From Theobroma cacao (taxonomy: Eukaryota > Streptophyta > Magnoliopsida > Malvales > Malvaceae), in NCBI RefSeq assembly GCF_000208745.1, contig NC_030856.1:15788782-15852781 (forward strand): 64,000 nt of DNA, read 5' to 3'. A program made the position numbers and the translations under genes. The first letter of the stretch is position 1, and each line of letters begins with the position of its first letter. This document shows, one piece after another, positions 1 through 12,047 of the stretch. The notes beneath the pieces are model-generated. The model ran no database searches. It had not been told where the DNA came from and worked only from the letters and a program-made list of their open reading frames with translations.

Positions 1-362
1 AGGATTCATAATGTGTAAATTGACCTATGGCTTATGCTAATGTGATCCTAGGTTCTAAGGAAGCCCCATCATCTCATTTGGACAATTAAGGGAATTGGAG
101 TCATCTAAAAGCTCTACAATCAATTGGTGAGTGGACTGCCTTCAAAACTTGTTTTGGGAAATATAATGTATTTGCACCCATTTGAATGAATTATCAAGTT
201 TTTCATAAAGACAAGTGCCTTGGGAACAAGCTTTTGCAAAATAGTTTTATATTGTGATATGTGAATGCTACGGATTCATGCACTATTGTAGTATGATGAT
301 ATATAAATGTGTGTGTTGTGCATGATGAATGATATTGTGTATAATGACTGTAACCGTGTGTG

Positions 363-535
363 TGCACGATGTGGGGGGATGCATATACCGGTGATATTGG
401 TGGTGTGAGAGATGGATGATGATAGTGCCCGTGTACACGATGTGGGGGGATGTACACGATGGCACTGATTGTGCACGATGTGGGGGGATGCACACGATGG
501 TGCTGACTATGTGCACGATGTAGGGGGATGTAATG
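363..535 (+). repeat. ~37-41 bp minisatellite inside LTR B
   Basis: About four degenerate units built around TGCACGATGTGGGGGGATG, starting near 369, 435, 471 and 512. The other family-B LTRs carry related arrays at 21556-21725 (+), 26036-26182 continuing at 28945-28990 (-) and 46560-46690 (-). The array is therefore a family trait and not a local expansion. Confidence 0.75.
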
Positions 536-741
536 AGTCGGGTGTGATTATGATGATGTTGATGTTTATCTATGTAATTATGCACATCTAGACTTATGAA
601 ATGAAAACTTATGAATGTGATATATGATTGATATATATGAGAAATTTGATACATTGCACTTTAGGAATTTTCATGTATTGTATGTTTATTTTGTTGGTTT
701 AGCAGGATGGCCTTTTTGTTGAGTGAGGGGAAACTTTTCTC

Positions 742-995
742 TTGTTGCTCTGTTTTCGCTACAGTAAAATTCATTCTCGCTATAGCGAGAAACTCTCGGG
801 TTTGAGAACCTTCACCAAAACTGGTTCTCGCTGCAGCAAGAATGTATTTCGCTGCAACAAGATAGTCACTGTAGCTTATCGCTGCAACGAAAAGGAATCT
901 CGCTGCAGCAAAAAACTCTCTGTTTCATCAGTTGAATTTCACTGCAGCGAGAAACCTTCTGTTTCTGGGTTACAATTTTGCTGCAGCAAGATTCG
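742..995 (+). repeat. Palindrome array P1 (TTCTCGCTGCAGCGAGAA) in LTR B
   Basis: About nine variants of a dyad-symmetric motif centred on CTGCAG. Dyad centres lie near 761.5, 782.5, 833.5, 854.5, 871.5, 884.5, 905.5, 944.5 and 983.5. Three successive pairs are exactly 21 bp apart. The 88-codon open frame here is a by-product of the repeat. The same array recurs in the other family-B LTRs (21945-22190, 25700-25930, 46025-46350). Confidence 0.8.
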
Positions 996-1623
996 TTGTC
1001 GTATTTGACTTGCTTGTGTAATATTGAAGTTTTCATTCTTCAATTGGTTTGTTATGTATGGGTTCATGATTTTTAAATGATTAATCATTTCAGGGCTTGA
1101 TGAGGGGTTTTTAAAAAGAATAGAAACAAATTGCATTATTTTGAAAAAGAATGCATCATGATTTCATTAAAGATTCCTTATGGTATGCTTGTTCCCTTTC
1201 TTGTTCACTCACTGGGTTTATACTCACCGTTTTCAACTTCATGTTTTGAGATCACGAGGCAACCGGTAACTAGGACGAGGTGTCCTTGTACACTTGTATC
1301 CATCTTTTGGTAGGTGTCTCGGCATTCAGTAACTGTACATTCGTCCGAGTCCCTCCGTTGGAAGTCAAGTATTCTTTTGTTGTGTATAGACGAACCTAAT
1401 GTAAATTATTGGAATACGTGTTGTAGACAATGTATGTATATAATAAATGAGTAATGCCAATACGAGTTGGCAATGTCTATTACTATTTTGATTTAAAGTT
1501 ATAATTTGTGTAGCAATAGTTGATGGAATAATGAGTAGGATAAATAGATAGGCTTGCTTAGGCTTAATGGACTATGTCTATTGGGCCTTGCATCGGTCAT
1601 GGCCCGAAATTTGGGTCGTGACA

Positions 1624-2138
1624 GTTTAGATAGTGTCTGTTTACTCACTGGGATTTTATAATCTCACCACCCTCCTTTCCTCACATTTCAGGCTCAGGGA
1701 ATTCCATAGTTAGCTGACTTTGATAAGGACCTTCATTTGGACTTGAATCGGCAAAAGCTGTAGGTTTTCAGCTTCCGATGCATTTTGGTCAGTTGGGGGC
1801 CCATGTATCACCGTAAAAGCAATTTTATACTTCAGTTATCTGATTTAAAGTATGTATGAACATATTTAGCTTTTACACCATGTCTTTGGTGGGTTTTGGT
1901 ATTTTCGAAAAAAAATGATGAAAATGCCCCTGTGAGCCAGAAAATAATAATTTATTATTTTGATTTGGAAACGACTTATGATTTCTTGAAATACGAGATT
2001 TAAAAACTGTCGCTCACCGGAGAGATGCGGAAGCTGATGTTAAGCCTTGCGGGGTTCCGATCGGCATTCGGGGTAATGAGTGCCTATCGAGACATCGCGG
2101 AGTTGTCATGGGTCCGATGAGAGTTTCGAGTTGTGACA
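1624..2138 (+). mobile_element. Left LTR (3' part) of non-coding gypsy element 1624-6564
   Basis: This is nearly the same sequence as 6045-6564, the 3' end of the right LTR, including the shared stretch around TTTACTCACTGGGATTTTAT and the terminal GTTGTGACA. A primer-binding site follows eight bases later, which identifies it as the 5' LTR. Its upstream part is displaced beyond the window start by the family-B insertion. Confidence 0.85.
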
Positions 2139-3929
2139 ATTAAAGTGGTATCAGAGCATGGTTTAAAGATCAAAGATTTTGGTTTTAAAGCTTTGGATTT
2201 TAAAGTTTTTGGTTTTAAAGTTGTTTTAAGAAATCCACACTGACACTGCGTGGCCTTGGATTAAGTTAAGTTAAGTCGAATAGAATGCATGAGTCTGCAT
2301 ATAGAGACCTATTTATTTTCATAGTGTATACGAGATTAAGTAATTATTGTTAGACATTCTCCCCTAGGCTGTGGGAGCAATGTAAGTAAATGGCAAGAGA
2401 AGAAAAAGGGAAAACTTGAAACGGACTCAAAAAAGGATCAAGATGATAATGATCCTAAAGATGTTTAGTGCCTTGTTGAAGCTTGTAATACTGTAATCCT
2501 AGGCAGATGTAATATAAGAAGGATTATAATCCCTTGTATAAAAGGCTTAAGAGTTGACTTTTATCTTGTATAATATAAACGGATGATGGAGTAGTTGTTT
2601 AAATGACAGAAGGAGTATAAAAATCTTTTAGTATGACAAAGGTAGATTAGTAATTAAGTATTGAGGATGAATAATTATCTTAGTGGCAAGATCGATTATT
2701 TTAAATAAGTACTGAAGGTTGAAATAGGAAGCCATTAATCGTTCCAGCAATTATTAGATTTAACAACGATTAAACCTTGCAGTAATATGAATTGATCACC
2801 AGTTAACGGTGTTAAGTCAAGGATTATAAATTTGAGTATGGAGGGAATTAGAAGGTGATACCGTAAAATTTTAAGATGAGAAATATAATTGGTTACGACT
2901 ATGAGAACAGTGGGATACTATAAATAATGAATCATTAGGCGTGTGATGAAGTTGTGATCTATTGAACCATATGGGAAGACTGTTCTAAGGTGGGACATAG
3001 GACATCAGGATTTTTGGAGATGTTTATAGAGGAAGATATAAATTGTAAAGTATGTTTTCCCCCACAAGTTTTAATTTATTCGAGAAATTATCATGGTAAA
3101 GATATATGAATATTGGTAGTGAAATATGCCCTAAGGGATAACTGTGGCATATCATATAGATAATATAGATATGTTGGGGTCAGTGTCCCGATCATGCATC
3201 TATGATAGAGAATTTACTTTGCTAATTGTGGTATAGACTCAAAAAGGAGTCAAGCCGTTGAGAACGACTACGGTAGTAACTCCAAAAGTAAAAGAGTTGT
3301 TTTAATTAAGTAGATTTCAATGGCTACATTGAAATAAATTACCTTGTGGAGTATTAAGATCAATAATGTATTGATCAAAGTCAAATCTTAAGAAATAAAA
3401 AGGATGAGAGATTAATGAGAAGGGACATCAATGTTAAGTAACGAATTTGTGAATAAAGGATTACGATGCTGGCATAGAAAATGAGTACTATAAAGGATTA
3501 CTATGAGGATTTATAATTCTTGTATTAACTCAGTTGAATGAAAAGTGATTAAATGAAGCAACTCTTGTGGTAAACAGCGGAATAGTGGAGTTAACGTAGA
3601 GTCTTGTTTATAGTCAGTGACTGCAGCACCGATTATAGACAAGAGGCTGCGTAGACTCTTTATCTTGGGAAACTACCTAGTGAAATCCTAAATGACATAA
3701 GGACTCATGATTGAGAGGATTATTGCTGATCAAATTCTAAAGGGTAATAATAGATATAAGTGAAGTATTCAAGTTGAGTTGGAAATAAATACGAGAAGCA
3801 AATCAAGATTCCCCATAAAGGAGATAATAGGTGAAGTTGAGCATCGAATAAAAGATAATACCCCGCCTTTTCTTTGAGTTTGATAAGTGAAATTTTGAGG
3901 ATAAAATTTTATTTTAAGGGGGGTAGTGT
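2139..3929 (+). mobile_element. Internal region of gypsy element, no gag or pol detectable
   Basis: A 1.8-kb internal region lies between the PBS and a purine tract (AAGGGGGG at 3916-3923) that matches the tract preceding the Tekay 3' LTR at 40335-40342. The text just upstream (near 3880-3910, AGTGAAATTTTGAGG) also matches the 3' end of the Tekay internal region (40300-40330), so ancestry is Tekay-like. I find no long open frame and no recognisable RT, integrase or gag motif. It is either a non-autonomous (LARD-like) derivative or so decayed that motifs are lost. Confidence 0.7.
2146..2157 (+). other. Primer-binding site, initiator Met-tRNA type
   Basis: TGGTATCAGAGC is an exact plant retrotransposon PBS complementary to the 3' end of initiator Met-tRNA. 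It lies seven bases after the LTR end (TGACA at 2138), as expected for minus-strand priming. Confidence 0.9.
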
Positions 3930-6564
3930 TGTCAAACCCTATTCTATAAAATAATTACGACGTCATTTACATGCTCAATAGAATGGTTGCATAGTTAGGA
4001 AGTTTGAGAAATCGTTAAAAGACGATATTGCTCCTAATGGTACCATTAAGTCGATTAAGTCTCGAACTAGTTCAAATAGGAATTTTAATGTGAAATTAAG
4101 AGTTTCACAGTCCATGAATGATTTAAAATGGTGATTTGGAGTTCGAGGATCAATTTGGAGTCAAACAGAAATTTTCACTATCTATGGGCAAAATGGTCGT
4201 TTGTTACTTGGGGACAAAATGGAAATTTTAGAAATGATTTTTTTTGGCCCCATTTGACTCATTGGAGTATGATTTGAGTAATTGAAGTATGATTTGAGGT
4301 TAATACAAGAAATGTGTCGTAGATAATTTAAGAATTAAAAGTCAAATATTTAATATTTGAACCAATAAGGAAATGTCATATGTCATGCTTTGATTATTTT
4401 ATTATTTCTTTATAAAAAGGAAAAAAATCAGCCCATTTCTCCCATAGTGATCAACCAAATAAGAAGAGAAGAGAAACCAAGGAAGAACAAACCCTAGGTG
4501 GGAAAAATCAAAGAGAAAGTGTTGGAATTCAAGGATTTGATCAAGCAAAGGTAAAATTTCTTTGGTTTTGCTAGTGATTTACCTTACCCATGCATTTCTC
4601 CTTATTTTCCATGGTTAAATTACATGTTTTCATGATGAATTCATGGCTGATCAAAATGGGTAAGGAGAGAGAAAGATGTTGGATTGATTTGATTTTAAGA
4701 TATGTTAGTGTTTTTAGTTAGTTTAGCATATTTAGAAGCAAAACAACAAGAAAGGAATCCATTTTCCCCATGAATCTTCATGGCTGAATCTTCCTTGATG
4801 TGTGTGGGTGATGGATTGTTATTATTTCAAAAGAAATGGCTTAGAAAATGATGAATAATTGTGAGAAAATTAAGTAGGAAAAATCACAGTGTTAGTGCAC
4901 TGTAATGGCCGAATTTTTTCATGAAGAAATGGGAAGGTTTTGATGCTGAAATTGGTGATAGTTCATAATTTTTGGTGAATTAAGGTATTAGAAATGAAAT
5001 GGAGCAATTTGGAGCCAAATCGGACACAATTGTCATTTAATTGGGTAATAGGCCGAATTAGGTCAGCACCGCATTTAAGCGGTAGTCGAATAAGTTGCAT
5101 ATCATATCATGCATATACACTAAGCCTGAATTGATTTTATAATGGTCAAGCATTAATGTGACAAATTATGTATTGTATATTGTGGATAGGTGGTGAGTAA
5201 ATTACACTAGTAAAAGTATCGAGATTGTGCTTGAAGACTAGGATTATGAGTACATCGACTCCTAGAACTGTAAATAGACTTATTATCGTCTTAATTATCT
5301 AGAGTAGTTTTATACAATTGTGTGATTTTATAGAAAATGGGTTTAAATGGTAAATTGCTACGTTTTAGGAGAAATTGTGATTTTATAAAATGATTTTATA
5401 AATTTTTTTGAAAATTGAATACTGGTTTTGAAAATAGAGTAATTGGAGATTGCCTGCTTGTGTTATAAATTGTGTTTTAAATTATATGGCTTATAGCAAT
5501 ACGTAAGCATGAATGGCAAAGTCGGTATTCGTATCAAAATTATATATACTATGTATTCAGCCTTGAAAGGCTAGATTATGATAAATTGCCATGTCATGCA
5601 GATAAAGATTTTATAAATTAGGTGGTAGATAAAATAATCTATAGTCACTGCAGTGGTGGGGGTTTCCATGGACTGCCTATGAGAGGGGCACGGTAACTCA
5701 GTTATATATTTACCTCTGGGGGGAGATGTTGGATGAAGTATCTCCTGAGGTAAAGATTTGAGTGCACTTCACGTGGACCACCGCGTGAGAGTGAGACTCA
5801 GCCAACGCCAAGGAAATGTTGTGTGTCAGATGCGAAAACATGTTTATGGGTATGGGACATTTAACAACCTTGGCGGTCTCAGTGGGATATCTAGATGAAG
5901 GTACCCGCGAGAATGATTTTGGCAGGAGCCAAGTTTTGTGAGATATATAAGCCATGTTGATTAATTGAGTAAACTGAATATTCATGTTATGAAACATATA
6001 TTGGAAAATAATATTTTAATTCATCTCCATTTACTCGCCTTTAGATAGTTTAGATGGTGTATGTTTACTCACTGGGATTTTATAATCTCACCACCCTCCT
6101 TTCCTCACATTTCAGGCTCAGGGAATTCCATAGTTAGCTAACTTTGATAAGGACCTTCATTTGGACTTGAATCGGCAAAAGCTGTAGGTTTTCAGCTTCC
6201 GATGCATTTTGGTCAGTTGGGGGCCCACGTGTCACTGTAAAAGTAATTTTATACTTCAGTTATCTGATTTAAAGTATGTATGAACATATTTAACTTTTAC
6301 ACCATGTTTTTGGCAGGTTTCGATATTTTTGAAAAAAAATGACGAAAATGCCCCTGTGAGCCAGAAAATAATATTTTGTTGTTTTGATTTGGAAACGACT
6401 TATGATTTCTTGAAATACGAGATTTAATAACTGTCGCTCACTGGGGAGATGCGGAAGCTGATGCTAAGCCTTGCGGGGTTCGGATCGGCATTCGGGGTAA
6501 TGAGTGCCTATCGGGGACGTCGCGGTAGTTGTCATGGGCTCGATGAGAGTTCCGGGTTGTGACA
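3930..6564 (+). mobile_element. Right LTR of non-coding gypsy element
   Basis: Begins TGTCAAACCC directly after the purine tract and ends GGGTTGTGACA at 6564 (2,635 bp). The 3' ~520 bp duplicates 1624-2138. TCTAT follows; the matching left target duplication is outside the window. The start resembles the solo LTR at 12466 (TGTCAAGCCC), while the end is the Tekay-type TTCCGGGTTGTGACA. Confidence 0.85.
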
Positions 6565-7114
6565 TCTATCCCTTCATCTCAAAAGTCCTTGTGAATTTAA
6601 ATTCCCCACAAGCACACAATTTAAACTCTTTTTTAAAATTTAAAACCTCAATCTCATCTGATTAGAAGTCCATTGTTTCTTAAATTCAATTCACACTGAC
6701 AAGCAACATGTGATAAACTTTTCTTCTTGATCCCCTTCAAATTGGGTAAAATGGTAATCATAAGAATTGTAACCTTGTTTCTTAAATTTCCAATGCCTCC
6801 AAAATCATGCTGTTTTGACCTCTATAGTGAAAGTTATGTGCAAATTACTGAAAAAGATCTAGGAAACAAACTTGCCAAAAATAATACCAAAGCAACTTGC
6901 CCTCTTTGACTCATGCATGGCTTTCTTTATAACAAAGGCCAAATGGCCCATATTTCCTTTGAAAAATTAATGCTTGGTAAATTAACTGAACTCAATACTT
7001 CTCCATCAACTTTGCCCAACTCTTACTCTTATTAGACCCATATAATTTTTCCTTAAATTGTAATGGTTGTTTCTGTTTTAATCCTACAAAGAAAATTAAT
7101 CAAATAGGTACCTA

Positions 7115-7236
7115 AATCACATTCAATAGGTTTTTTTTTTTTAATATGGAAACAGGGATTCGAACCTTATTATTTTGACAGTGGATCATGCACCAACCAA
7201 TAAGTCAAACGCTCGAGTATGAATCACATTCAATAG
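7115..7236 (-). mobile_element. tRNA-derived SINE with poly(A) tail and 15-bp target duplication
   Basis: Perfect direct repeats AATCACATTCAATAG at 7115-7129 and 7222-7236 flank a ~92-bp body. Read on the minus strand, the body carries a B-box-like GGTTCGAATCC and an A-box-like segment (TTATTGGTTGGTGC), and it ends in a run of 12 A (the T-run at 7131-7142). Long target duplications, a poly(A) tail and an internal Pol III promoter are the hallmarks of a SINE. The body is short for the class, so it may be a minimal or truncated family. There is no tRNA cloverleaf, so it is not a tRNA gene. Confidence 0.75.
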
Positions 7237-7529
7237 ATATAATTATTCAATAAATCCTATTAAAATATATGGTAATATTAATATAAGTAGGATTTATCAA
7301 AAATATATAGAAAATAAAAATATTTTTTATTCATAAAAATCTTGAATATAATACAAAATAATTAAGGTCAATTAAAGAAAAAACTTATATGAAATAAAAA
7401 ATAAGTTTTTCACATATGAACATGTTTCTTTTCTTTTCTAATTTCTAATTTATGATTTGTTAACTTAATAAACTAACCAATATAACAATATGATGAAAAA
7501 TAAATATATAAAAGAGGTAAATATTATAT

Positions 7530-7745
7530 ATATAATATTTTTAATATCAAATGATATTTTGGATGTATTGTATAAATGATGAATGTTAATATCTTTATGG
7601 CAATGTAGTTGAAAATTATTGAACATAAGTCATGATGAAAATTATTTTTTACCAATTATCCAAACAAATGAACTTATTTTCAACACCTTATTCAGACAAA
7701 CAAATACGCTACTTGGAACTTGAAAGATACTTTCTATACAAGGAG
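7530..7745 (+). repeat. Dispersed AT-rich repeat, copy 1
   Basis: Aligns by eye with about 16085-16305 in the same orientation. Shared landmarks are a TTATCCAAACAA core, a stretch ending in CACCTTATTCA, and ACGNTANTTGGAAC. No terminal repeats were identified; it could be a decayed MITE. Confidence 0.5.
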
Positions 7746-10497
7746 TGGGCTAACAAGCTTGAAACAGCTAATAAAAATCAAAATAAGCTCCAGCTTATGT
7801 TAAAGGGACTCATGGGGAAATTGTTTTATAATACATTTTTTTGGCCACTTAACTTTTAGATATTTTTTGCTTTAGTCACTTTAATTTTGAAAAATAACAT
7901 TTTGATTATCAACGCTCGTAAATGTTATCGTTTTGATCATTCTACTATTATAAAATAGTAAGTTCTCATTTTAATCAATAATAGTTAAATCAGGAGTCTT
8001 GATCATTACTATGATTAAATGTATAGAGACTAAATGTCTCTTCAACTACATTTCTTGAAAACTGATTCATTTTTAAGTTGCTCCATTTTGAATATTCATT
8101 AATTATATGTTTCCTGTGTAGATTCATCCTTTCAACTAGTATAAATAGCTATATAATTCAACATGTAAGTGAATTCATTTATAAGTCGTTATTGAAGTAC
8201 AACAAAGTTATATTAATTCCACTTCACTCATATTTTCATGAATTCCAATTCTTTCATATCATTTCTCTTATAAACCATCAACCATCAACCTTAAGCCAGT
8301 GCAAAAATGCAAAAATGGGCACATATCCAAACGATTAATCATCTTGTCTCCTATTCCCACTTTGCCAATTCTGTTAAGCTTCAACTAGCAATAGGAGACA
8401 TTAACAGTAATCATTGGACATTGTGTCACAACCCGGAACTCCCCTCGAGCCCGTGACAACAGCCGCGGTGCCTCGATGGTCACTCATCTCCTAGAATGCC
8501 AACCGGAACCCCGCAAGACTTAATATCAGTTTCTCGTTTTCTCCGATGAGTAATTATTGCCAAATATTATGTTGTAAAGGATTTTGAGCTATTTCCAACT
8601 TAAAACTGATAAAATAAAAATTTTTGTCTCATAGGGGCATTTTGGTCATTTTCCACTGAAAATTTTGAAACTAGTTAAAAATATAGTAAACACGTACCAA
8701 TCGCATAATTCACAATTAAAAATAAGTTTAGGCATCTAAAACCTTTATTTAAAATGAAATTATAATTATTTGAATATAATAAGAAGATAAAACGAAATAT
8801 TCAATAAAATATTTTATTCTCTTATAAATAGAAATTTTGGAGTTATGCGAAGATACTTTTTGTAATGTAAAAACAAAATAAATTCATCATATTGTAGCAC
8901 AATAAACTATTAAATTTACAATAATCAAGTGGGCCCACAATAACTAGAATTAAAGAAGCTGTGAACCTACAGTTTGGAAGATGCAATCTAATGGAAATCC
9001 CCGATGGAACCAGCTATCTACAGCCTACTTTGAACTTGAAATGGGTGAAAAGGAGGGTGGTGAGATTATAAAATCCCAGTGAGTAAACAAACATCATTTA
9101 AATCAGCTAAAGCCGAGTAAAATGAGACAATTAAAATATCCCATCATTTTTAAGTATTTCACAATTTGAAAATTCATCCCAACCCATGCAAATGGTTGTA
9201 TTCATTTAATTTCTCATTAAGGCTTATGATTTCCATAAACATTTGGCTCATGCCATCAAATAGTACTCAGTGACACCTTGATCAGAGGTGTACACTCGAG
9301 CCCGCCAAGGCTGTTAAAAATTCACATTTCACATAAATCATATTTTTATTTTGTAAACATAGTCGTTCCTTGGTGTTAGCGGAGTTCATCATCACGAGGT
9401 GGTTCGGCGTGACGTGAACTCTACCCATACCTCAGGAGATACCCTACGCGCCTCTCCGACCAAGGTACATATATATATCTAGATTCCGTGCCCCTCTAAT
9501 AGGCTAGTCCACAGAATCCGCCCATTGCAGTAAGTTAAGCCCACCATACAATAAAATTCAATAACATGATATGGCAATTATTATAATTCACAGCCTTTCA
9601 AGGCTAAATACGTATTTCATACATTTCAACACAAATATCAATTCAACCATTCATGCAAATATTGTCATAAGCCATTCGATTTCAAATTATAAATTTACAA
9701 TATAATAAGTGGTCTCCAATTACTCTGTTTTTCAAAATCATTATTCGATTTTAAGACAATTTATAAAATCCTTTCATGTAAATACATTTTGTTTGTAAAA
9801 CACAAAGATTTACCATTTAAACTCTATTTCATAAAATTTCACCAAAATTGAATAAAAACATACTTTAGATAATAAAAATGATGGTAAGGTTACTCACCTC
9901 ATAATAGCGGGATTTCTACGACGCTATTGATTCGTATATGAGTATAATTATACTTAATTGCCCGTCACCTACTTCGTTCAACAAGCTTTCCTAGCAACCA
10001 TTTAAATTCAATACATTTAGTGAATTAATTCTATTTTTTTCTCTCTCTCATTCTATCATAAATCCACTCACCTCATTCATATCTTAATATATTTTTACTA
10101 TAATTAATTGCATCCTTCGTTCACGTAATTCTTTATATTATTAACACCGGTAACTTATTTACGGTATTAAGTACCTATTTCAACCTTCTAAGCAACTTAA
10201 TTTTACTTCATATCACCAACTAACTAATGCATAATTAAATAAAATAAACTAGCCTCCATATAGTCCAATTCCAAAATAAATCATGGTGAAGAGTAAAGAA
10301 ATTTTACCCAATTAAACTAGGTTGGCCTAAATCTTCACCTTCCTTTTCTTTTGGATTTTTCTTCCTTTGTTGTTTTTGGACTCTTATTCATGGACTTCTC
10401 CCATTTCTTTCTAATTGGACCATGTCCATTTTTCCTTTATTGGACCATGTCCATTTTTCTTGCTTGTTTGGCCATGCTCATTTTCCTTGTTATTTTC

Positions 10498-10540
10498 TTT
10501 TCTTTTCTTTTCTTTCTTTCTTTCTTTCTTTCTTTCCCAC
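10498..10540 (+). repeat. (TTTC)n microsatellite
   Basis: A run of TTTC units inside the solo LTR, part of the long pyrimidine-rich strand. Confidence 0.9.
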
Positions 10541-10663
10541 CGTCCAACAACCTTGTTTGTCTTTCTTTTTCTTCTCTTCACATGCACAAACCGTCCACTC
10601 TCTTCCTCTCTCTCCCTCTCACCACCGGTCACCCTTTCCTAGCTTTTTATCCTTCAATTTTTT

Positions 10664-10750
10664 TCAGCAGCTACAGCTGCTCATTTTTGCTCCAAAATCA
10701 GCAGCTATGCTACTCTGTTTTTCCTCAAATATTCAGCAGCTAAGCTGCAC
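10664..10750 (+). repeat. AGCAGCT..AGCTGCT palindromes, ~34-bp spacing
   Basis: Three variants of a GCAGCT-AGCTGC dyad centred near 10673.5, 10707.5 and 10742, spaced about 34 bp apart. The first is the most complete. This is a weaker relative of the arrays seen in other LTRs, with a different spacing. Confidence 0.55.
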
Positions 10751-10837
10751 CTTTCCTTCCAAAAATTTGCAGCCTAAACAATTACAATTAACCATCAAAA
10801 CAGCACCTCAAAACCTTCAATTTTCTACTGTAAAATT

Positions 10838-10947
10838 CTGCACTTTTTGGCCTCCAAAACTAGCAAAAAAATGGCACTTTTCAGCCTCCGAAACCAGCAG
10901 AAAAATGGCTCTTTTCAGCCTCCAAAACCAGCCCTTAAATGCCTCTT
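10838..10947 (+). repeat. ~34-bp minisatellite, three units
   Basis: Three units share CAGCCTCCAAAACCAGC followed by AAAAATGGC, starting near 10844, 10877 and 10912, within the solo LTR. Confidence 0.7.
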
Positions 10948-11134
10948 TTTTCCTTCTTGAACGGTAGCAAAAACAGCCCCTCAACTCAGCTCTCTTTTCC
11001 TTTTATTTTTCTTTCTCTCTCGACTTTCTCTTTGTTCTTTCTTTCTCTCCGTTTCTTCTTTGTTCTTTGGTTTCTCTTTTACACTCCCTCAACCGACCTC
11101 TCTCTTCTTTGTCTTCTTTACTTAGTTTACTCAA

Positions 11135-11138
<4 letters not shown>

Positions 11139-11169
<31 letters not shown>
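11139..11169 (+). repeat. (TA)n microsatellite
   Basis: About 15 TA units inside the solo LTR. Confidence 0.95.
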
Positions 11170-11174
<5 letters not shown>

Positions 11175-12047
11175 TTATTTCTTCATGAATGTTCCACCGC
11201 ATTCCACTTTGTTCCAACCAGCCACATCACAATCTTTTTTTCTTTTATTTTCTTCCTTCACTTGTTGCTTCACGTGGCCGCCCCCCCCCCCTCCAATTCA
11301 CTAAGGAAAGAGTCTTTGACTCTTTTTTTGACCACATGGGCGGCTGCCCATGTTGGTCCTATAATATTTTTTTTTTATACACATACTAATATTATTTTAC
11401 TCTATGTTAATTTTATTTTTCTCATTAGTTTCCATTGCATATCCTTTAACTTTTATATGTTAAATTCGATGCTTTTAATACGTCTATAAATTCCAATTTT
11501 CATCTAACTTCCTTTCTCTATGCGTGTACCACCGAAATATACAAATTGTACCTCAACGCGGTATTACCACAATATTTAAATATTTACTTATTCGCATTGG
11601 TTCGACTTAACAAAACACGCGTATTTCGCTTTTATCTCTTATTTCTACAAAAATTCACTTGTATTTCTTCTCCCCCACTTGGATCAACCATATGATCCTT
11701 TTTCATGACTGATTTCGACATCCGGTTAAATATTAATATTTTAATATTATTTAATTAATAAAAATATTATTTTATTCTAAAAATTTTATCTTGTTTCCTT
11801 GGTACCCAAAATACCTTATTATGCCTCACTTGACTTTCGAATCGCCTTTTATCTCACAAATTCTCCTCCGATAAAATTATTATTATTTCCTCGCATGCGG
11901 ATCATTTTATCCTAAACTACTCCTTTCATCTTTTATCACTTTTAAACATTTTAATGAACTTCAATTTGTATCTAATCAACTTTATTTATCACCATATCAA
12001 AGTACGGGGTATTTCACATTGTGTCCATTTTGGCTTCGTTCTACTAG

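Larger units (their letters stand above)
1..1623 (+). mobile_element. LTR family B, 3' two-thirds (5' end outside window)
   Basis: This matches the last ~1.63 kb of the complete family-B solo LTR at 20314-22819: the same minisatellite, the same CTGCAG palindromes and the same end, GGGTCGTGACA. It stops at 1623. The next bases (GTTTAGATAG) resume an LTR whose uninterrupted counterpart lies near 6045, so family B inserted into the left LTR of the element at 1624-6564. There is no coding capacity. The left boundary and left target duplication lie outside the window. Confidence 0.8.
6565..8423. other. Low-copy AT-rich DNA, no supported gene
   Basis: Open frames here (60, 75 and 86 codons) show no motif I recognise and are not flanked by convincing splice sites. 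The stretch holds the SINE at 7115-7236 and a dispersed repeat at about 7530-7745. The right end carries the left target duplication (CATTG) of the next LTR. Confidence 0.5.
8424..12016 (-). mobile_element. Solo LTR, 3.6 kb, Ty3/gypsy (TSD CATTG)
   Basis: Starts TGTCACAACCCGG and ends GGGGTATTTCA, flanked by perfect CATTG duplications at 8419-8423 and 12017-12021. No internal region or second LTR is present, so it is a solo LTR left by recombination. In its own orientation it begins TGAAATACCCC, like the start of the family-C LTR, and ends TTCCGGGTTGTGACA, like Tekay LTRs. The middle holds a strongly pyrimidine-rich strand (10330-11310) with microsatellites. The 130- to 181-codon open frames there are low-complexity artefacts. 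Confidence 0.92.

Noticed and set aside
742..1008. 88-codon frame with repeated SRCSKK-like words
   Set aside because: The peptide repeat is a by-product of the CTGCAG palindrome array inside an LTR; the frame is not kept in other copies.
7140..7220. Possible tRNA gene (GGTTCGAATCC arm on the minus strand)
   Set aside because: No cloverleaf can be formed, and the poly(A) tail with 15-bp direct repeats identifies a SINE.
10351..11489. Several overlapping frames of 66-181 codons and a Lys-rich minus frame
   Set aside because: They lie in the pyrimidine-rich, microsatellite-bearing part of a solo LTR; they are low-complexity and contain no domain.
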